Assembly: GCF_001046895.1 (NCBI RefSeq)
Contig: NZ_CAQI01000029.1
Coordinates: forward strand, 62,001-126,000
Source: Pseudarthrobacter siccitolerans
GTDB lineage: Bacteria > Actinomycetota > Actinomycetes > Actinomycetales > Micrococcaceae
Length of the DNA: 64,000 bases
Direction: 5' to 3'
The notes beneath the pieces were generated by a model, which did no database searches, was not told where the DNA came from, and worked only from the letters and a program-made list of their open reading frames with translations. Below are positions 34,301-43,321 of this stretch, one piece after another. Numbering within the stretch: the first letter of the stretch is position 1; each line of letters starts with the position of its first letter. The position numbers and the translations under genes are program-made.

Positions 34301-35503
34301 ATGACGTTTTCAATCGGCGTACTCGGCGCAGGGCAGTTCGGCGGGCAGTTCGCACACCTTTTCAACCTCCACCCCGGGGTAAGCGACGTATATGTGGTGG
34401 ATGAGCTGCCCGAGCGTGCGGCGGATGCCGTGGAGCAGTACCACCTCGCCGGCTCCCGGGGGAGTTTCGAAGAACTCCTCGCCTCCGACGTGGACGCCGT
34501 GGCGATCTTCACCCAGCGCTGGACCCACGGGCCGCTGGTTGAACAGGCCCTGCGCGCGGGCAAGCACGTGTACTCGGCCGTCCCCATGGCCATCTCCGAA
34601 GAAGAGATTGCGCGCATCATCGACGCCGTCCGCGACACCGGACTGGTGTACATGATGGGGGAGACCAGCTACTACAACCCGGCCACGGTGTACGCGCGGG
34701 AGCAGCACGCTGCCGGCCGCTTTGGCCGCATCTTCTACTCCGAGGGCGACTACGTCCACGACATGGACCTGGGCTTTTATGACGCCTACCAATACAGCGG
34801 CGGTGACCGCTGGAAAGAAACTGCCAGCTACCCGCCGATGCTCTACCCCACCCACGCCATCGGCGGCGTGCTCGGAGCTGTCCCCGCGCACGCGGTCAGC
34901 GTCAGCTGTGTGGGGGTCCGGGATGACCGCAACGACGGCGTGTTCGACCGTGACGTCAGCATGTTCAGCAACGACTTTTCCAACGCCACCGCGCTTTTTG
35001 AACTGAATGACGGCGGCGTGATGCGCACCAATGAGATGCGCCGTGTGGGTTATCCGTCCCACATCCGCGAGTCCCGGTTCCGGTTCTTCGGCACGGAAGC
35101 AAGCTTCGAACAGCTGGCGAAGGTTACCGTCTGGCAGGACAAGGTGAACGTCCACGACATCTCGGAGCAGCTGGAAACGCGGCCCAGCATCCCCTTGGAC
35201 GATCCATCCCTGGCCAACGTGGCCCCGGAGCTCCGGGACGCTTTTGTTTCCGGTCTGTCGCCGGTCCATGACGCAGAGCGGCTGCCGGATGAATTCCAGG
35301 GTGCGCCGAACGGGCATGAAGGCAGCCACCACTTCCTGGTTGACGACTTTGTCACCGCCGTCAACACCGGCACGCTGCCGCCGGTCAACGCCTGGGTGGC
35401 GGCCCGCTTCACCCTGCCCGGAATCGTTGCCCACCAGTCGGCGCAGCAAAACGGCGCGCGGCTGCCCATCCGCGACTTCGGCGACGCCCCCGCCAACTGG
35501 TAG
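34301..35503 (+). CDS. Gfo/Idh/MocA family oxidoreductase
   Basis: A 400-residue NAD(P)-dependent sugar or polyol dehydrogenase. The Rossmann start IGVLGAGQFGGQFAHLF is at the N-terminus. VAIFTQRWTHGPLVEQALRAGKHVYSAVPMA is the family's second motif, with Ala-Val-Pro in place of the common EKP, so the usual catalytic Lys of EKP is missing. The C-terminal substrate domain follows. GAAGGG lies six bases before the ATG at 34301. It is divergent from the GH36 operon and five bases before lacI. Substrate oxidation by this member is uncertain because of the altered EKP motif. Confidence 0.85.
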   Translation: MTFSIGVLGAGQFGGQFAHLFNLHPGVSDVYVVDELPERAADAVEQYHLAGSRGSFEELLASDVDAVAIFTQRWTHGPLVEQALRAGKHVYSAVPMAISEEEIARIIDAVRDTGLVYMMGETSYYNPATVYAREQHAAGRFGRIFYSEGDYVHDMDLGFYDAYQYSGGDRWKETASYPPMLYPTHAIGGVLGAVPAHAVSVSCVGVRDDRNDGVFDRDVSMFSNDFSNATALFELNDGGVMRTNEMRRVGYPSHIRESRFRFFGTEASFEQLAKVTVWQDKVNVHDISEQLETRPSIPLDDPSLANVAPELRDAFVSGLSPVHDAERLPDEFQGAPNGHEGSHHFLVDDFVTAVNTGTLPPVNAWVAARFTLPGIVAHQSAQQNGARLPIRDFGDAPANW

Positions 35504-35508
35504 CTAGC

Positions 35509-36537
35509 ATGTACTCCATGACCACTTCGGCAGTGCCTGCCCCGCGCGGGCCTGTGACGCGCAAGGACGTTGCCCGCTTCGCGGGCGTCAGCACCGCCGT
35601 CGTGAGTTATGTGGTTAATGGCGGACCCAAGAAGGTGGCGCCGGCAACGGAAGCCAAGGTGCAGGACGCCATCCGCCGGTTGGGGTACCGCCCCAACGCT
35701 GCCGCCCGGGCCCTGAAGCTGGGGTCCAGCGAAACCATAGGTTTGGTCATCCCGGACAACAGCAACCCCTTTTTCTCGCTGCTGGCCCACGCCGTGGAGG
35801 ACGCCGCCGCCGAACTGGGCTACGCCCTGGTGCTGACCAATTCCGATGGAAACCTTGGCAAGGAACTCCGGAACCTCCGCAACCTCGCTGCCCGCCAGGT
35901 GGACGGCGTGGTGCTTTCCAGTGTTCTGATGGAACCTGCCCTGCCCGAGCTCGAGTCCGCGGAGATTCCGGTTGTCCTGCTGAACCACAGCGCCGACGCT
36001 CCCGGATTCAGCAGTGTGGGCGTTGACTTGGTGGCCGGCGCAAAGGCAGCGGTTGAACATCTGATCGGGCACGGGCACACCAACATCGCCCTGGCCATGG
36101 GTACCAACACCGGCAACTACTATGACGGCCGTGAAGAGGGCTGGCTGCAGGCCCTGGCCGAGGCAGGCCTGCCGGAAGGCCCCATTGTCCGAACCCCATT
36201 CACGCGCGAAGGGGGCTATGCCGCGGGCAAGCGGCTCCTGGCCGGAGCATCCAGGCCGACGGCGATTTTTGCCACCTCGGACCTGCAGGCGGTGGGGATC
36301 CTGCGGGCACTCCATGAGGCGGGACTGTCGATCCCCCAGGACATCGCCCTGGCATCCTTCGACGGTTCAGCTGAGGCGGAGTACAGCTGGCCACCGCTCA
36401 CCACGGTGAAACAGCCGGCAAAAGCCATGGCGGAGGCCGCCGTCAGCGCCCTCATCGGCGCCCACCGCGGCCAGGACTCCGAACACCTCATCTTCCCTGC
36501 CGAACTGCAGATCCGGCAGTCCTGCGGCTGCCCCTAA
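35509..36537 (+). CDS. LacI family transcriptional regulator
   Basis: A 342-residue regulator. The N-terminal helix-turn-helix reads VTRKDVARFAGVSTAVVSYVVNG, with the hinge RPNAAARALK, followed by a periplasmic-binding-like sugar sensor (GLVIPDNSNPFFS; DGVVLSS; GYAAGKRLL; ALASFDGSAEAEY). It probably represses the divergent GH36/ABC operon and its own transcript through the CG-centred sites at 34141 and 34219. The ATG at 35509 has no strong ribosome site; translation may be coupled to the oxidoreductase, whose stop is five bases upstream. Its end overlaps the convergent DeoR gene by four bases. Confidence 0.92.
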   Translation: MYSMTTSAVPAPRGPVTRKDVARFAGVSTAVVSYVVNGGPKKVAPATEAKVQDAIRRLGYRPNAAARALKLGSSETIGLVIPDNSNPFFSLLAHAVEDAAAELGYALVLTNSDGNLGKELRNLRNLAARQVDGVVLSSVLMEPALPELESAEIPVVLLNHSADAPGFSSVGVDLVAGAKAAVEHLIGHGHTNIALAMGTNTGNYYDGREEGWLQALAEAGLPEGPIVRTPFTREGGYAAGKRLLAGASRPTAIFATSDLQAVGILRALHEAGLSIPQDIALASFDGSAEAEYSWPPLTTVKQPAKAMAEAAVSALIGAHRGQDSEHLIFPAELQIRQSCGCP

Positions 36538-37322
36538 GCGGCAGCGAGCCGCAGCCGGCCCACCTTCTCCTGCAGGACTCGCTGTGCCTCCGAACCCAGG
36601 CCGGGATCGCTGATCACCTCGTCCACTTCGTCAAGTGAGGCGATGGAACTGATTCCCAATACGCCCCACTTGGTGTGGTCCGCCAGCACCACGGTTTTCC
36701 GCGAGGCAGCCACGAAGGCCCGGTTCGTTTCGGCTTCCAGCAGGTTGGGCGTGGTGAAGCCGGCCACTGCGTCCATGCCGTGGACGCCGAGGAACAAAAG
36801 GTCCAGGTGCAACTGCTTCAGTGCGCTGGTGGCGATGGGGCCCACCAGGGCGTCCGACGGAGTGCGCTGGCCGCCGATCAGGATCACCGTGGAGCTGTAG
36901 CGGGCGGCGCCGGTGGAAGCGGCATGGTGGAACAGGTCGGCGATGCGCACCGAGTTGGTGACCACCGTGATCTGCGGGCCGTTCACCAGCTCCTTGGCGA
37001 GCGCCCAGGTGGTGGTCCCTGCGCTCAGGCCAACCGCCATGCCCTCCTGGACCAGGGCGGCCGCTTCAACGGCAATGGCGCGCTTCTCCGCCGTCAGCTG
37101 CGTGGATTTCAGCTCGAAGCCGGGCTCGTGCGTGCTGGCATCGCCGGGAAGCTTGGCGCCGCCGTGGATCCGTTCCAGCTTGCCGCTTTCCTCCAGCAGC
37201 TCGATGTCCCGGCGGACCGTCATCAGCGAAACACCCAGTTGCTGGGCGAGGTCCGAAACGCGGACAACCCGTTCGCGCTGGACGGCGTCCACGATTGCCT
37301 GGTGGCGTGCTGCGGGGAGCAT
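36534..37322 (-). CDS. DeoR/GlpR family transcriptional regulator
   Basis: A 262-residue regulator. The N-terminal HTH is ARHQAIVDAVQRERVVRVSD, then VSLMTVRRDIELLE with the RRD signature. The C-terminal DeoRC sensor has VGLSAGTTTWALAKEL and the D/HTKWG ending, which bind sugar phosphates. It is the last gene of the second ABC operon (59 bases after the permease stop) and likely controls it; direct AGAAC repeats upstream of that operon are a candidate site. It converges with lacI. Confidence 0.9.
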   Translation of the reverse strand: MLPAARHQAIVDAVQRERVVRVSDLAQQLGVSLMTVRRDIELLEESGKLERIHGGAKLPGDASTHEPGFELKSTQLTAEKRAIAVEAAALVQEGMAVGLSAGTTTWALAKELVNGPQITVVTNSVRIADLFHHAASTGAARYSSTVILIGGQRTPSDALVGPIATSALKQLHLDLLFLGVHGMDAVAGFTTPNLLEAETNRAFVAASRKTVVLADHTKWGVLGISSIASLDEVDEVISDPGLGSEAQRVLQEKVGRLRLAAA

Positions 37323-37380
37323 GGGGTTCCTTTCGTGCTGCGGCCGGGGGAGCGCTGTCCCCGTCAGGTTCCATCATGGT

Positions 37381-38292
37381 CTACCCCTTGCTTGAACCAA
37401 GAGTCAGTCCCGCAACAAACTGCCGCTGCAGGAGCAGGTAGATCACCAGGGTGGGGATCACCGTGATAACGGCGCCCGCCGCCAGGAGGTTGTAGTTGCT
37501 GAGGAATTCGCCCTGCAGGTTGTTGATGGCAGTGGTGATGGGAAGCCGGTTGCCGCTCTGGATGAATATAAGGGGCCAGAAGTAGTCGTTGTAGATAAAG
37601 ATGACCTGGAGCGTGCCGAGGGCCGCGAAGGCCGGCCGGCAGAGCGGCATGATGATCTCCCGGTACTGCCGCCAGATGCCGGCACCGTCCACCAGGGCGG
37701 CCTCGGTGAGGTCCGCGGAGAGTGCCTTCATGTAGTTGGACAGCACGAAGGTGCAGAACCCCATCTGGAACGCGGTATTGACCGCAATCACAATGATGTA
37801 CGTGTTCAGCATGTTTCCGGAGTCGCTGAACGAGTACGGCACTTCGAAGTGCTTGGCCATTTCGAAGAGCGGGGCGGCCAGGACCTGCGGGGGTAGCAGG
37901 TTGCCTGCGGTGAACATGATGAGCAGCGTGACGTTGAACTTCCAGCTCACCCGGCTGACGGCGAAGGCCATGAGGGAGGCGAGGAACAGCGTCAGCAGCA
38001 CGGCGGGCACGGTGATGATCACCGAGTTCCAGAAGTAGGTGGCAAACCCTCCCTGGGTCCAGGCCTGGGCGAAGTTGCCGAAGTTGAAGTCGCCGGCAAA
38101 GCTGAAATAGCCGTACTGGTTGGTCGAGGCCACCGGACGGAGGGCCGTGTACAGCGACCAGCCCAGGGGTATCAGCCACATCACCGCCATCACCGTGAGG
38201 AAGATGTGCGTTCCGTAGTGGCGCTTGGGCCTGCTGCCGGTCCGCAACGCCGCGGTATCGGTGGTGCCCGGGCGGGCCGTGGTGGTGCTCAT
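37381..38292 (-). CDS. Carbohydrate ABC transporter permease (MalG type), second operon
   Basis: A 303-residue permease with six predicted helices. The EAA loop is TEAALVDGAGIWRQYREIIM, with LCRPAF following. It overlaps the upstream permease gene by four bases. The ATPase is not encoded here. The substrate is a sugar or sugar alcohol of unknown identity, because the operon contains no hydrolase. Confidence 0.93.
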   Translation of the reverse strand: MSTTTARPGTTDTAALRTGSRPKRHYGTHIFLTVMAVMWLIPLGWSLYTALRPVASTNQYGYFSFAGDFNFGNFAQAWTQGGFATYFWNSVIITVPAVLLTLFLASLMAFAVSRVSWKFNVTLLIMFTAGNLLPPQVLAAPLFEMAKHFEVPYSFSDSGNMLNTYIIVIAVNTAFQMGFCTFVLSNYMKALSADLTEAALVDGAGIWRQYREIIMPLCRPAFAALGTLQVIFIYNDYFWPLIFIQSGNRLPITTAINNLQGEFLSNYNLLAAGAVITVIPTLVIYLLLQRQFVAGLTLGSSKG

Positions 38293-39260
38293 GCTTTGTT
38301 CTCCTTGCCGAACGTGCGGCTGAGGTAGAAGACGATAGGGACGAGGGAGATCACCAGCAGGACTACCGCCAGTGCCGAGCCGACGCCGATCACCTGGCCT
38401 TCGCCCACAAGGTTCTGGATCACCAGGGCGCTGAGCATTTCCAGGCCGTTGGTGCCGCGGTTGATGACGTACACCACGTCAAAGGCGCGCAGCGATTCGA
38501 TAATGGTGATCACCACGATGACGATGTTGATGGGGCGCATTGCTGGGAACACCACGCGGAAGAACGTCTGTACGGAGTTGGCGCCGTCGATGGCCGCGGC
38601 CTCCTTCAGGCTGGGATCCACGCCCTTCAGCCCGGCCAGGTACAGGAGCATGACATAGCCGGCGTGCCGCCACGTCGCTGCGATCATGGCTGCCCAGATG
38701 TTCACGGAGGAGTCCCCGAACCAGTCCACGGCCTGCGGTGTGCCTGCCGTGCCCAGGAGGAAGTTCAGGAGTCCGTTGTCGCGCTGGTAGAAGAGCTGCC
38801 AGATGATGCCGATCAGGGCCAGTGAGAGCATCACGGGTGCGAAGAAGATGCTCTGGTAGATCTTGCTGCCGCGGATGTTCTGGTCCAGCAGGACGGCGAG
38901 CAGCAGTCCCAGCGGCGTGGCGATCAGGGCAAGGAACAGGAGCCAGAGCAGGTTGTGCTGCACGGCCGGCCAGAAGGGCGGATAGTCCTGGGTGATGTAT
39001 TGGTAGTTTCCGGTGCCGGCCGGGCGGATGTCGGCCAGGTCCAGGCCGTTCCAGCTCGTGAAGCTCAGCCCCACGGACATCAGGGTGGGCAGCCAGACCA
39101 GAACCAGCTCAATCAGGGTGGGGATCCCCACCATCAGTGCCAGGACCACTTTGTCCCGCCCAGCGAGGCGGCGGACCCGCCCGCCTCTGCTCCGGCGGAT
39201 CCGGCCGCCGCCCGGTTCCCGCGCCTCGGGCGGGATAAGTTCTTGTGCGGTGCTGCTCAT
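38289..39260 (-). CDS. Sugar ABC transporter permease (MalF type), second operon
   Basis: A 323-residue permease. The N-terminal 35 residues are Arg-rich (GGGRIRRSRGGRVRRLAG), then six helices. The EAA loop reads LKEAAAIDGANSVQTFFRVV, followed by FPAMRP. It lies 128 bases after the binding-protein gene; a strong hairpin occupies that gap. It overlaps the next permease by four bases. Confidence 0.93.
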   Translation of the reverse strand: MSSTAQELIPPEAREPGGGRIRRSRGGRVRRLAGRDKVVLALMVGIPTLIELVLVWLPTLMSVGLSFTSWNGLDLADIRPAGTGNYQYITQDYPPFWPAVQHNLLWLLFLALIATPLGLLLAVLLDQNIRGSKIYQSIFFAPVMLSLALIGIIWQLFYQRDNGLLNFLLGTAGTPQAVDWFGDSSVNIWAAMIAATWRHAGYVMLLYLAGLKGVDPSLKEAAAIDGANSVQTFFRVVFPAMRPINIVIVVITIIESLRAFDVVYVINRGTNGLEMLSALVIQNLVGEGQVIGVGSALAVVLLVISLVPIVFYLSRTFGKENKA

Positions 39261-39299
39261 GGAAGTCTTCCCTTGGTTGGTGCGGACGCTGGAAGGGGA

Positions 39300-39334
39300 C
39301 GACGACGGCGGGAGCCTGCACCGCCGTCGTCGTT
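39300..39334. terminator. Intra-operon stem-loop after the second binding-protein gene
   Basis: Perfect 13-bp arms ACGACGACGGCGG and CCGCCGTCGTCGT have a nine-base loop, between the binding protein (stop at 39389) and the permease start at 39260. The position is equivalent to the hairpin in the GH36 operon. Confidence 0.65.
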
Positions 39335-39388
39335 CCCTCCCTTGCTGGTCGCCTGACGGCGCGGTCGGGGCGGGACGTGCAGCCTGGA

Positions 39389-40699
39389 CTACTGCGCGGC
39401 GTAGAGCGTCTTGGCCTGGGCCTCAAGGTTCTTGACGTCCATCTTGCCGTCCTTGATGAAGCTCTGCAGGGCGGGGATCATCACGTTGTTGGCCATGGCC
39501 GGCAGGGCATCGCGGTCGAAGAACTGGCTGATGTACTTCGCGTCCGCGATGGTGTCCGCACACTTCTTGTTGAGAGGGCTGAACTTGGAGGTATCCGTCC
39601 CCTTGGCGGTGGCGATGTTGGACCCGTCCACGGCGGCGTAGGTGTCCTGGGCCTCGGCCGTGCCGAGGAACGCCATGAAGTCCCGAGCAGTCTTGTTCTC
39701 CCCGCCCTTCTTGGACAGCAGGAGCCCGTCGATGGGGGCCTCGACGGCGTCGCGGCCTTCCATGGCGATCTCCGGGAACGCGAAGAAATCGATGTCCGCC
39801 AGCACCGCGGGATCCGTGAACTGCTGGGTGACGAACGAACCGAGCAGGTACATGCCGGTCTTTTTCGCTTCCAGTGCTTTCGCGGCGTCCTGCCAGGTCT
39901 GGCCGAGGGCTGCCGGATCCTGGAAGGGAAGGAGTGCGGACCAGGTGTCAAAGACCGCACTGACCTTCTGCTGGTCCCAGGATTCCTTGTGCGCGCACAG
40001 GTCAACGTGGAACTGGTAGCCGTTGAGCCTCATGTTGATGTAGTCGAACGTGCCCATGGCGGGCCAGCCGTCCTTGTCAGCAAAGCCGATGGGGATGATG
40101 CCGTCAGCCTGCATCTTCGCGGCGAGGGCCTTGAGCGCATCAAAGGTCTCGGGCACCTCGTACCCCTTCTCGGCCCACAGGCTCTTGCGGTAGAAGAACC
40201 CCCACGGGTAGTTGTAGTTGGGCACGAAGTACATCTTGCCGTCCGGCCCGGTGGAAGCCTTCTTCAGGGCGTCGGAGTAGTTGGCGCCGATGGTTTCCCA
40301 GACGTCATCGATGGGTGCAAGGAGTCCCTTGCCTGCGTAGTACTGCATGCGGTATCCGGCGAACCAGGTGAACGTATCGTCCGGAGAACCCTGCAGGTAG
40401 GAGTTGATCTTGTTCTGGAAGTCGTTGTGGGGCACCACGTTGGTGGTGACTTTCTTGCCGGTCTTGGCCGTGAAGGCATCGGTGACGGCCTGGTAGGCGC
40501 GCTTGGGGACGTCGTCGGAGGACCCGGAACCGAAGGTCAGGCCGGGGGAGTCGGAACCGGTGGCGGACGGGGCGCTTCCTCCGGTGCAGGCCGCGAGGAA
40601 CGGGATGCCGGCAAGGCCCGCCGCGCCCACGCCGACGGTCTTGAGGATGCTCCGCCTGCTCGGAAATGCAGTTGCAGACCCGTCAAACTGTGAAGCCAT
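39389..40699 (-). CDS. Sugar ABC transporter substrate-binding protein with Tat-type lipoprotein signal
   Basis: A 436-residue CUT1 solute-binding protein. The signal has a twin-arginine-like SRRSILKTVG followed by a hydrophobic segment and lipobox LAAC (Cys38), so export as a folded lipoprotein is likely. The mature part has TFTWFAGYRMQYYAGKGLLAPIDD and NYPWGFFYRKSLWAEKGYEVP, typical of sugar binders. The ATG at 40699 has AAGGGAGAG upstream. It is the first gene of an operon with two permeases and a DeoR regulator. Confidence 0.92.
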   Translation of the reverse strand: MASQFDGSATAFPSRRSILKTVGVGAAGLAGIPFLAACTGGSAPSATGSDSPGLTFGSGSSDDVPKRAYQAVTDAFTAKTGKKVTTNVVPHNDFQNKINSYLQGSPDDTFTWFAGYRMQYYAGKGLLAPIDDVWETIGANYSDALKKASTGPDGKMYFVPNYNYPWGFFYRKSLWAEKGYEVPETFDALKALAAKMQADGIIPIGFADKDGWPAMGTFDYINMRLNGYQFHVDLCAHKESWDQQKVSAVFDTWSALLPFQDPAALGQTWQDAAKALEAKKTGMYLLGSFVTQQFTDPAVLADIDFFAFPEIAMEGRDAVEAPIDGLLLSKKGGENKTARDFMAFLGTAEAQDTYAAVDGSNIATAKGTDTSKFSPLNKKCADTIADAKYISQFFDRDALPAMANNVMIPALQSFIKDGKMDVKNLEAQAKTLYAAQ

Positions 40700-40767
40700 G
40701 TTCTCTCCCTTGAGTAATAGCCGCGTGTGAGGCACCTCACACGCTCCTGACTATAACCTCGCAAAAC

Positions 40768-40782
40768 AGAACATGGAAGAAC
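40768..40782. promoter_or_regulatory. Direct repeats upstream of the second ABC operon, candidate DeoR site
   Basis: AGAAC occurs at 40768-40772 and 40778-40782, one helical turn apart (GTTCT on the minus strand), about 70-85 bases before the start. The minus strand has TATAGT near 40756-40751 as a -10 candidate. Direct repeats at this spacing are usual for DeoR/GlpR proteins. Confidence 0.3.
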
Positions 40783-40830
40783 GGGAAATAACATTTGGCT
40801 ATCGGGTTTTTTTGAATCGTCACAAAAGGG

Positions 40831-40875
40831 GAATGGCCCTGTTTTCCCTGAATAACAGGGAGAACAGGGCCATTC
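40831..40875. terminator. Terminator downstream of acs
   Basis: Twenty-base arms (40831-40850 and 40856-40875) pair with a single G-T wobble around a five-base loop. It lies 31 bases after the minus-strand acs stop; CCCCTTTTGTG follows on that strand. Confidence 0.8.
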
Positions 40876-40905
40876 TGCAGTGTGCCAGTTGATACTAAGC
40901 CAGTG

Positions 40906-42924
40906 TTACTTTCTGAGCGACTGCGCGATCTGCTGCATGATGGTGGGGTCCGAGAGGGTGGTGGCGTCACCCGGGTCACGGCCTTCTGCGACGTCCTTGA
41001 GCAGGCGGCGCATGATCTTGCCGGAGCGGGTCTTGGGCAGTTCGGGGACCACCAGGATGTTCTTCGGTTTGGCGATGGGACCGATTTCCTTGCCTACGTG
41101 GTTGCGGAGTTCCTGGACGATGTCGTCTCCGGAATCGACGGCGTCGCCGCGGAGGATGACGAACGCGACGACGGCCTGGCCGGTGGTTTCGTCCGTGGCC
41201 CCCACCACGGCGGCTTCGGCCACGGCGGGGTGCGATACCAGGGCGGACTCGATTTCGGTGGTGGAGAGCCGGTGGCCGGAGACGTTCATCACGTCATCCA
41301 CCCGGCCCAGCAGCCAGACGTCGCCGTCCTCGTCCTTCTTGGCGCCGTCGCCCGCGAAGTACATGTTTTCGAAGCGGGACCAGTAGGTGTCCTTGTACCG
41401 TTCGGGGTCGCCCCAGATGCCGCGGAGCATCGCGGGCCAGGGTTCGCGGATCACCAGGAAACCGCCGTGGCCGTTGGGGACGGATTCGCCCATCTCGTCC
41501 ACCACGTCCACAGCGACGCCCGGCAGCGGCACCTGGGCGGAGCCGGGTTTGGCCGCGGTGACGCCGGGCAGCGGGGCGATCATCTGGGCGCCGGTCTCGG
41601 TCTGCCACCAGGTGTCCACGATGGGGGTCTTGTCCCCGCCGATGACGTTCCGGTACCACATCCAGGCTTCGGGGTTGATGGGTTCGCCTACGGAGCCGAG
41701 CACACGGAGGGAGGTGAGGTCGTATTTGTCCGGGATTTCCCGGCCCCACTTCATGAACGTCCTGATGGCGGTGGGCGCGGTGTAGAGAATGGAGACCTTG
41801 TACTTTTCGATGATCTCCCACCAGCGGCCCTGGTGCGGGGAGTCGGGGGTTCCTTCGTACATCACCTGGGTGGCGCCGTTGATGAGCGGGGCGTAGGTGA
41901 CGTAGGAGTGGCCGGTGACCCAGCCGACGTCGGCCGTGCACCAGTACACGTCCGTCTCCGGGTGCAGGTCGAACACCGCCTTGTGGGTGTAGGCGGTCTG
42001 GGTGAGGTATCCGCCGGTGGTGTGCAGGATGCCCTTGGGCTTTCCGGTGGTTCCGGAGGTGTAGAGGATGAACAGCGGGTGCTCGGAATCGTGGCCCACC
42101 GCGGTGTGCTCGGTGGAAGCTGCTTCCACCGTATCTGCCCACCAGTGGTCGCGGCCTTCGGTCCAGTCCACGTCCTGGCCGTTGCGCTTGACCACCACCA
42201 CGTTCTGCACCGTGTGGCCATCGTTCGCGAGCGCCTCGTCCACCGCCGGCTTCAGGGCGCTGGGCTTGCCGCGGCGGTAGGTCCCGTCCGCGGTCACCAC
42301 CAGCTTGGCCTCGGCATCCTCGATCCTGGAACGCAGCGCGTCCGCCGAGAAACCGCCGAACACCACCGAGTGCACCGCCCCGATCCGGGCACAGGCCAGG
42401 AGCGTAATGACCGCTTCGGGGATCATCGGCAGGTACACGGCCACCCGGTCACCCTTGGCCACACCGAGGGATTCGAACGCGTTTGCGGCTTTCTTGACCT
42501 CTTCGGTCAGCTGCGCGTAGGTGTAGGTGCGGGTATCGCCGGGTTCGCCTTCGAAGTAGATGGCCACCCTGTCGCCCCGGCCGTTCTCCACATGCCGGTC
42601 CAGCGCGTTGTAGGCCGCGTTGACCTCGCCGCCGACGAACCACTTGGCGAACGGCGGGTTGGACCAGTCCAGCGCCTCGTCGAAGTCCTTGCTCCAGGTC
42701 AGCAGCTCACGCGCCTGCTTCGCCCAGAACGCCGGCCGGTCAGCGGCGGCCTCCTCATACTCCGATGCCTTGACCACAGCGTCAGCGGCGAACTCGGGAG
42801 TGGGCGGAAAAGTCCGGGTCTCGTGCAGCAGGTTTTCGAAGGCATCGCCCTGCTGGCCGGCCTGCCCGCTTTGTCCGGAGCCGGCGGAAGCGGTGGCCGT
42901 GGAGCTTGAAGTGTCCTGGGACAT
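40906..42924 (-). CDS. acs: Acetyl-CoA synthetase (AMP-forming)
   Basis: A 672-residue enzyme that activates acetate to acetyl-CoA through acetyl-AMP. Motifs in order: [15 protein letters not shown], the P-loop [36 protein letters not shown], the hinge [13 protein letters not shown], and [11 protein letters not shown] with the Lys that is commonly acetylated to switch the enzyme off. The ATG at 42924 follows TGAGG at a good distance; the frame is open back to 43029 but lacks a ribosome site there. A near-consensus Crp site lies about 150 bases upstream, so cAMP control is likely. Confidence 0.97.
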   Translation of the reverse strand: MSQDTSSSTATASAGSGQSGQAGQQGDAFENLLHETRTFPPTPEFAADAVVKASEYEEAAADRPAFWAKQARELLTWSKDFDEALDWSNPPFAKWFVGGEVNAAYNALDRHVENGRGDRVAIYFEGEPGDTRTYTYAQLTEEVKKAANAFESLGVAKGDRVAVYLPMIPEAVITLLACARIGAVHSVVFGGFSADALRSRIEDAEAKLVVTADGTYRRGKPSALKPAVDEALANDGHTVQNVVVVKRNGQDVDWTEGRDHWWADTVEAASTEHTAVGHDSEHPLFILYTSGTTGKPKGILHTTGGYLTQTAYTHKAVFDLHPETDVYWCTADVGWVTGHSYVTYAPLINGATQVMYEGTPDSPHQGRWWEIIEKYKVSILYTAPTAIRTFMKWGREIPDKYDLTSLRVLGSVGEPINPEAWMWYRNVIGGDKTPIVDTWWQTETGAQMIAPLPGVTAAKPGSAQVPLPGVAVDVVDEMGESVPNGHGGFLVIREPWPAMLRGIWGDPERYKDTYWSRFENMYFAGDGAKKDEDGDVWLLGRVDDVMNVSGHRLSTTEIESALVSHPAVAEAAVVGATDETTGQAVVAFVILRGDAVDSGDDIVQELRNHVGKEIGPIAKPKNILVVPELPKTRSGKIMRRLLKDVAEGRDPGDATTLSDPTIMQQIAQSLRK

Positions 42925-43321
42925 GTGAACCTCATCATTCATCGATCTTTGCTGCGCGGACATCCGCTGCCGGCCGGGCTCCGCCGCCTGCACGACGCCG
43001 GGCACCGGCTGGTCACGGAATTTCCGCAAAGAGCTGTTCCGGAACCAACACTAATGCTTGCCCGGCGGCGCATGTGTGCGCTGTCACAGACGGGCCAGTG
43101 AACGGCATTTATTAAGCGGTGAATGGACGTGCGGCGACAGGCCGCCGTCCCCTCCCGGCTAGTGATCACTCAGGCTGTTGACTAGGCTGAGTTTGAATTG
43201 TGACTTCACTTCGGACCCTCTCCTCCGGGCCGCGCAGGCGCCCGGGACGGGAGGGAACCGTTGTACGACGGCACGGTTTCGGGGCCACTGGTCCCGGTGC
43301 CGCCACGCTAAGGAGAACAGA
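42925..43321. other. Divergent control region between acs and the Ala/Pro-rich membrane protein gene
   Basis: A gene-free stretch of 397 bases. It contains the Crp-type site at 43073-43088, a TTGACT at 43178-43183 that may belong to the plus-strand gene, and GC-rich inverted sequence near 43220-43255. No small gene with a ribosome site was found. Confidence 0.5.
43073..43088. promoter_or_regulatory. Crp/GlxR-type binding site upstream of acs
   Basis: TGTGTGCGCTGTCACA matches the consensus TGTGA-N6-TCACA with one change in the left half. It lies about 150 bases upstream of the acs start. The crp gene is 17 kb away in this window. Confidence 0.55.

Noticed and set aside
42925..43029. Longer acs start at 43029
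   Set aside because: There is no ribosome site there, the added residues are not conserved-looking, and the ATG at 42924 has GAGG at the right distance.
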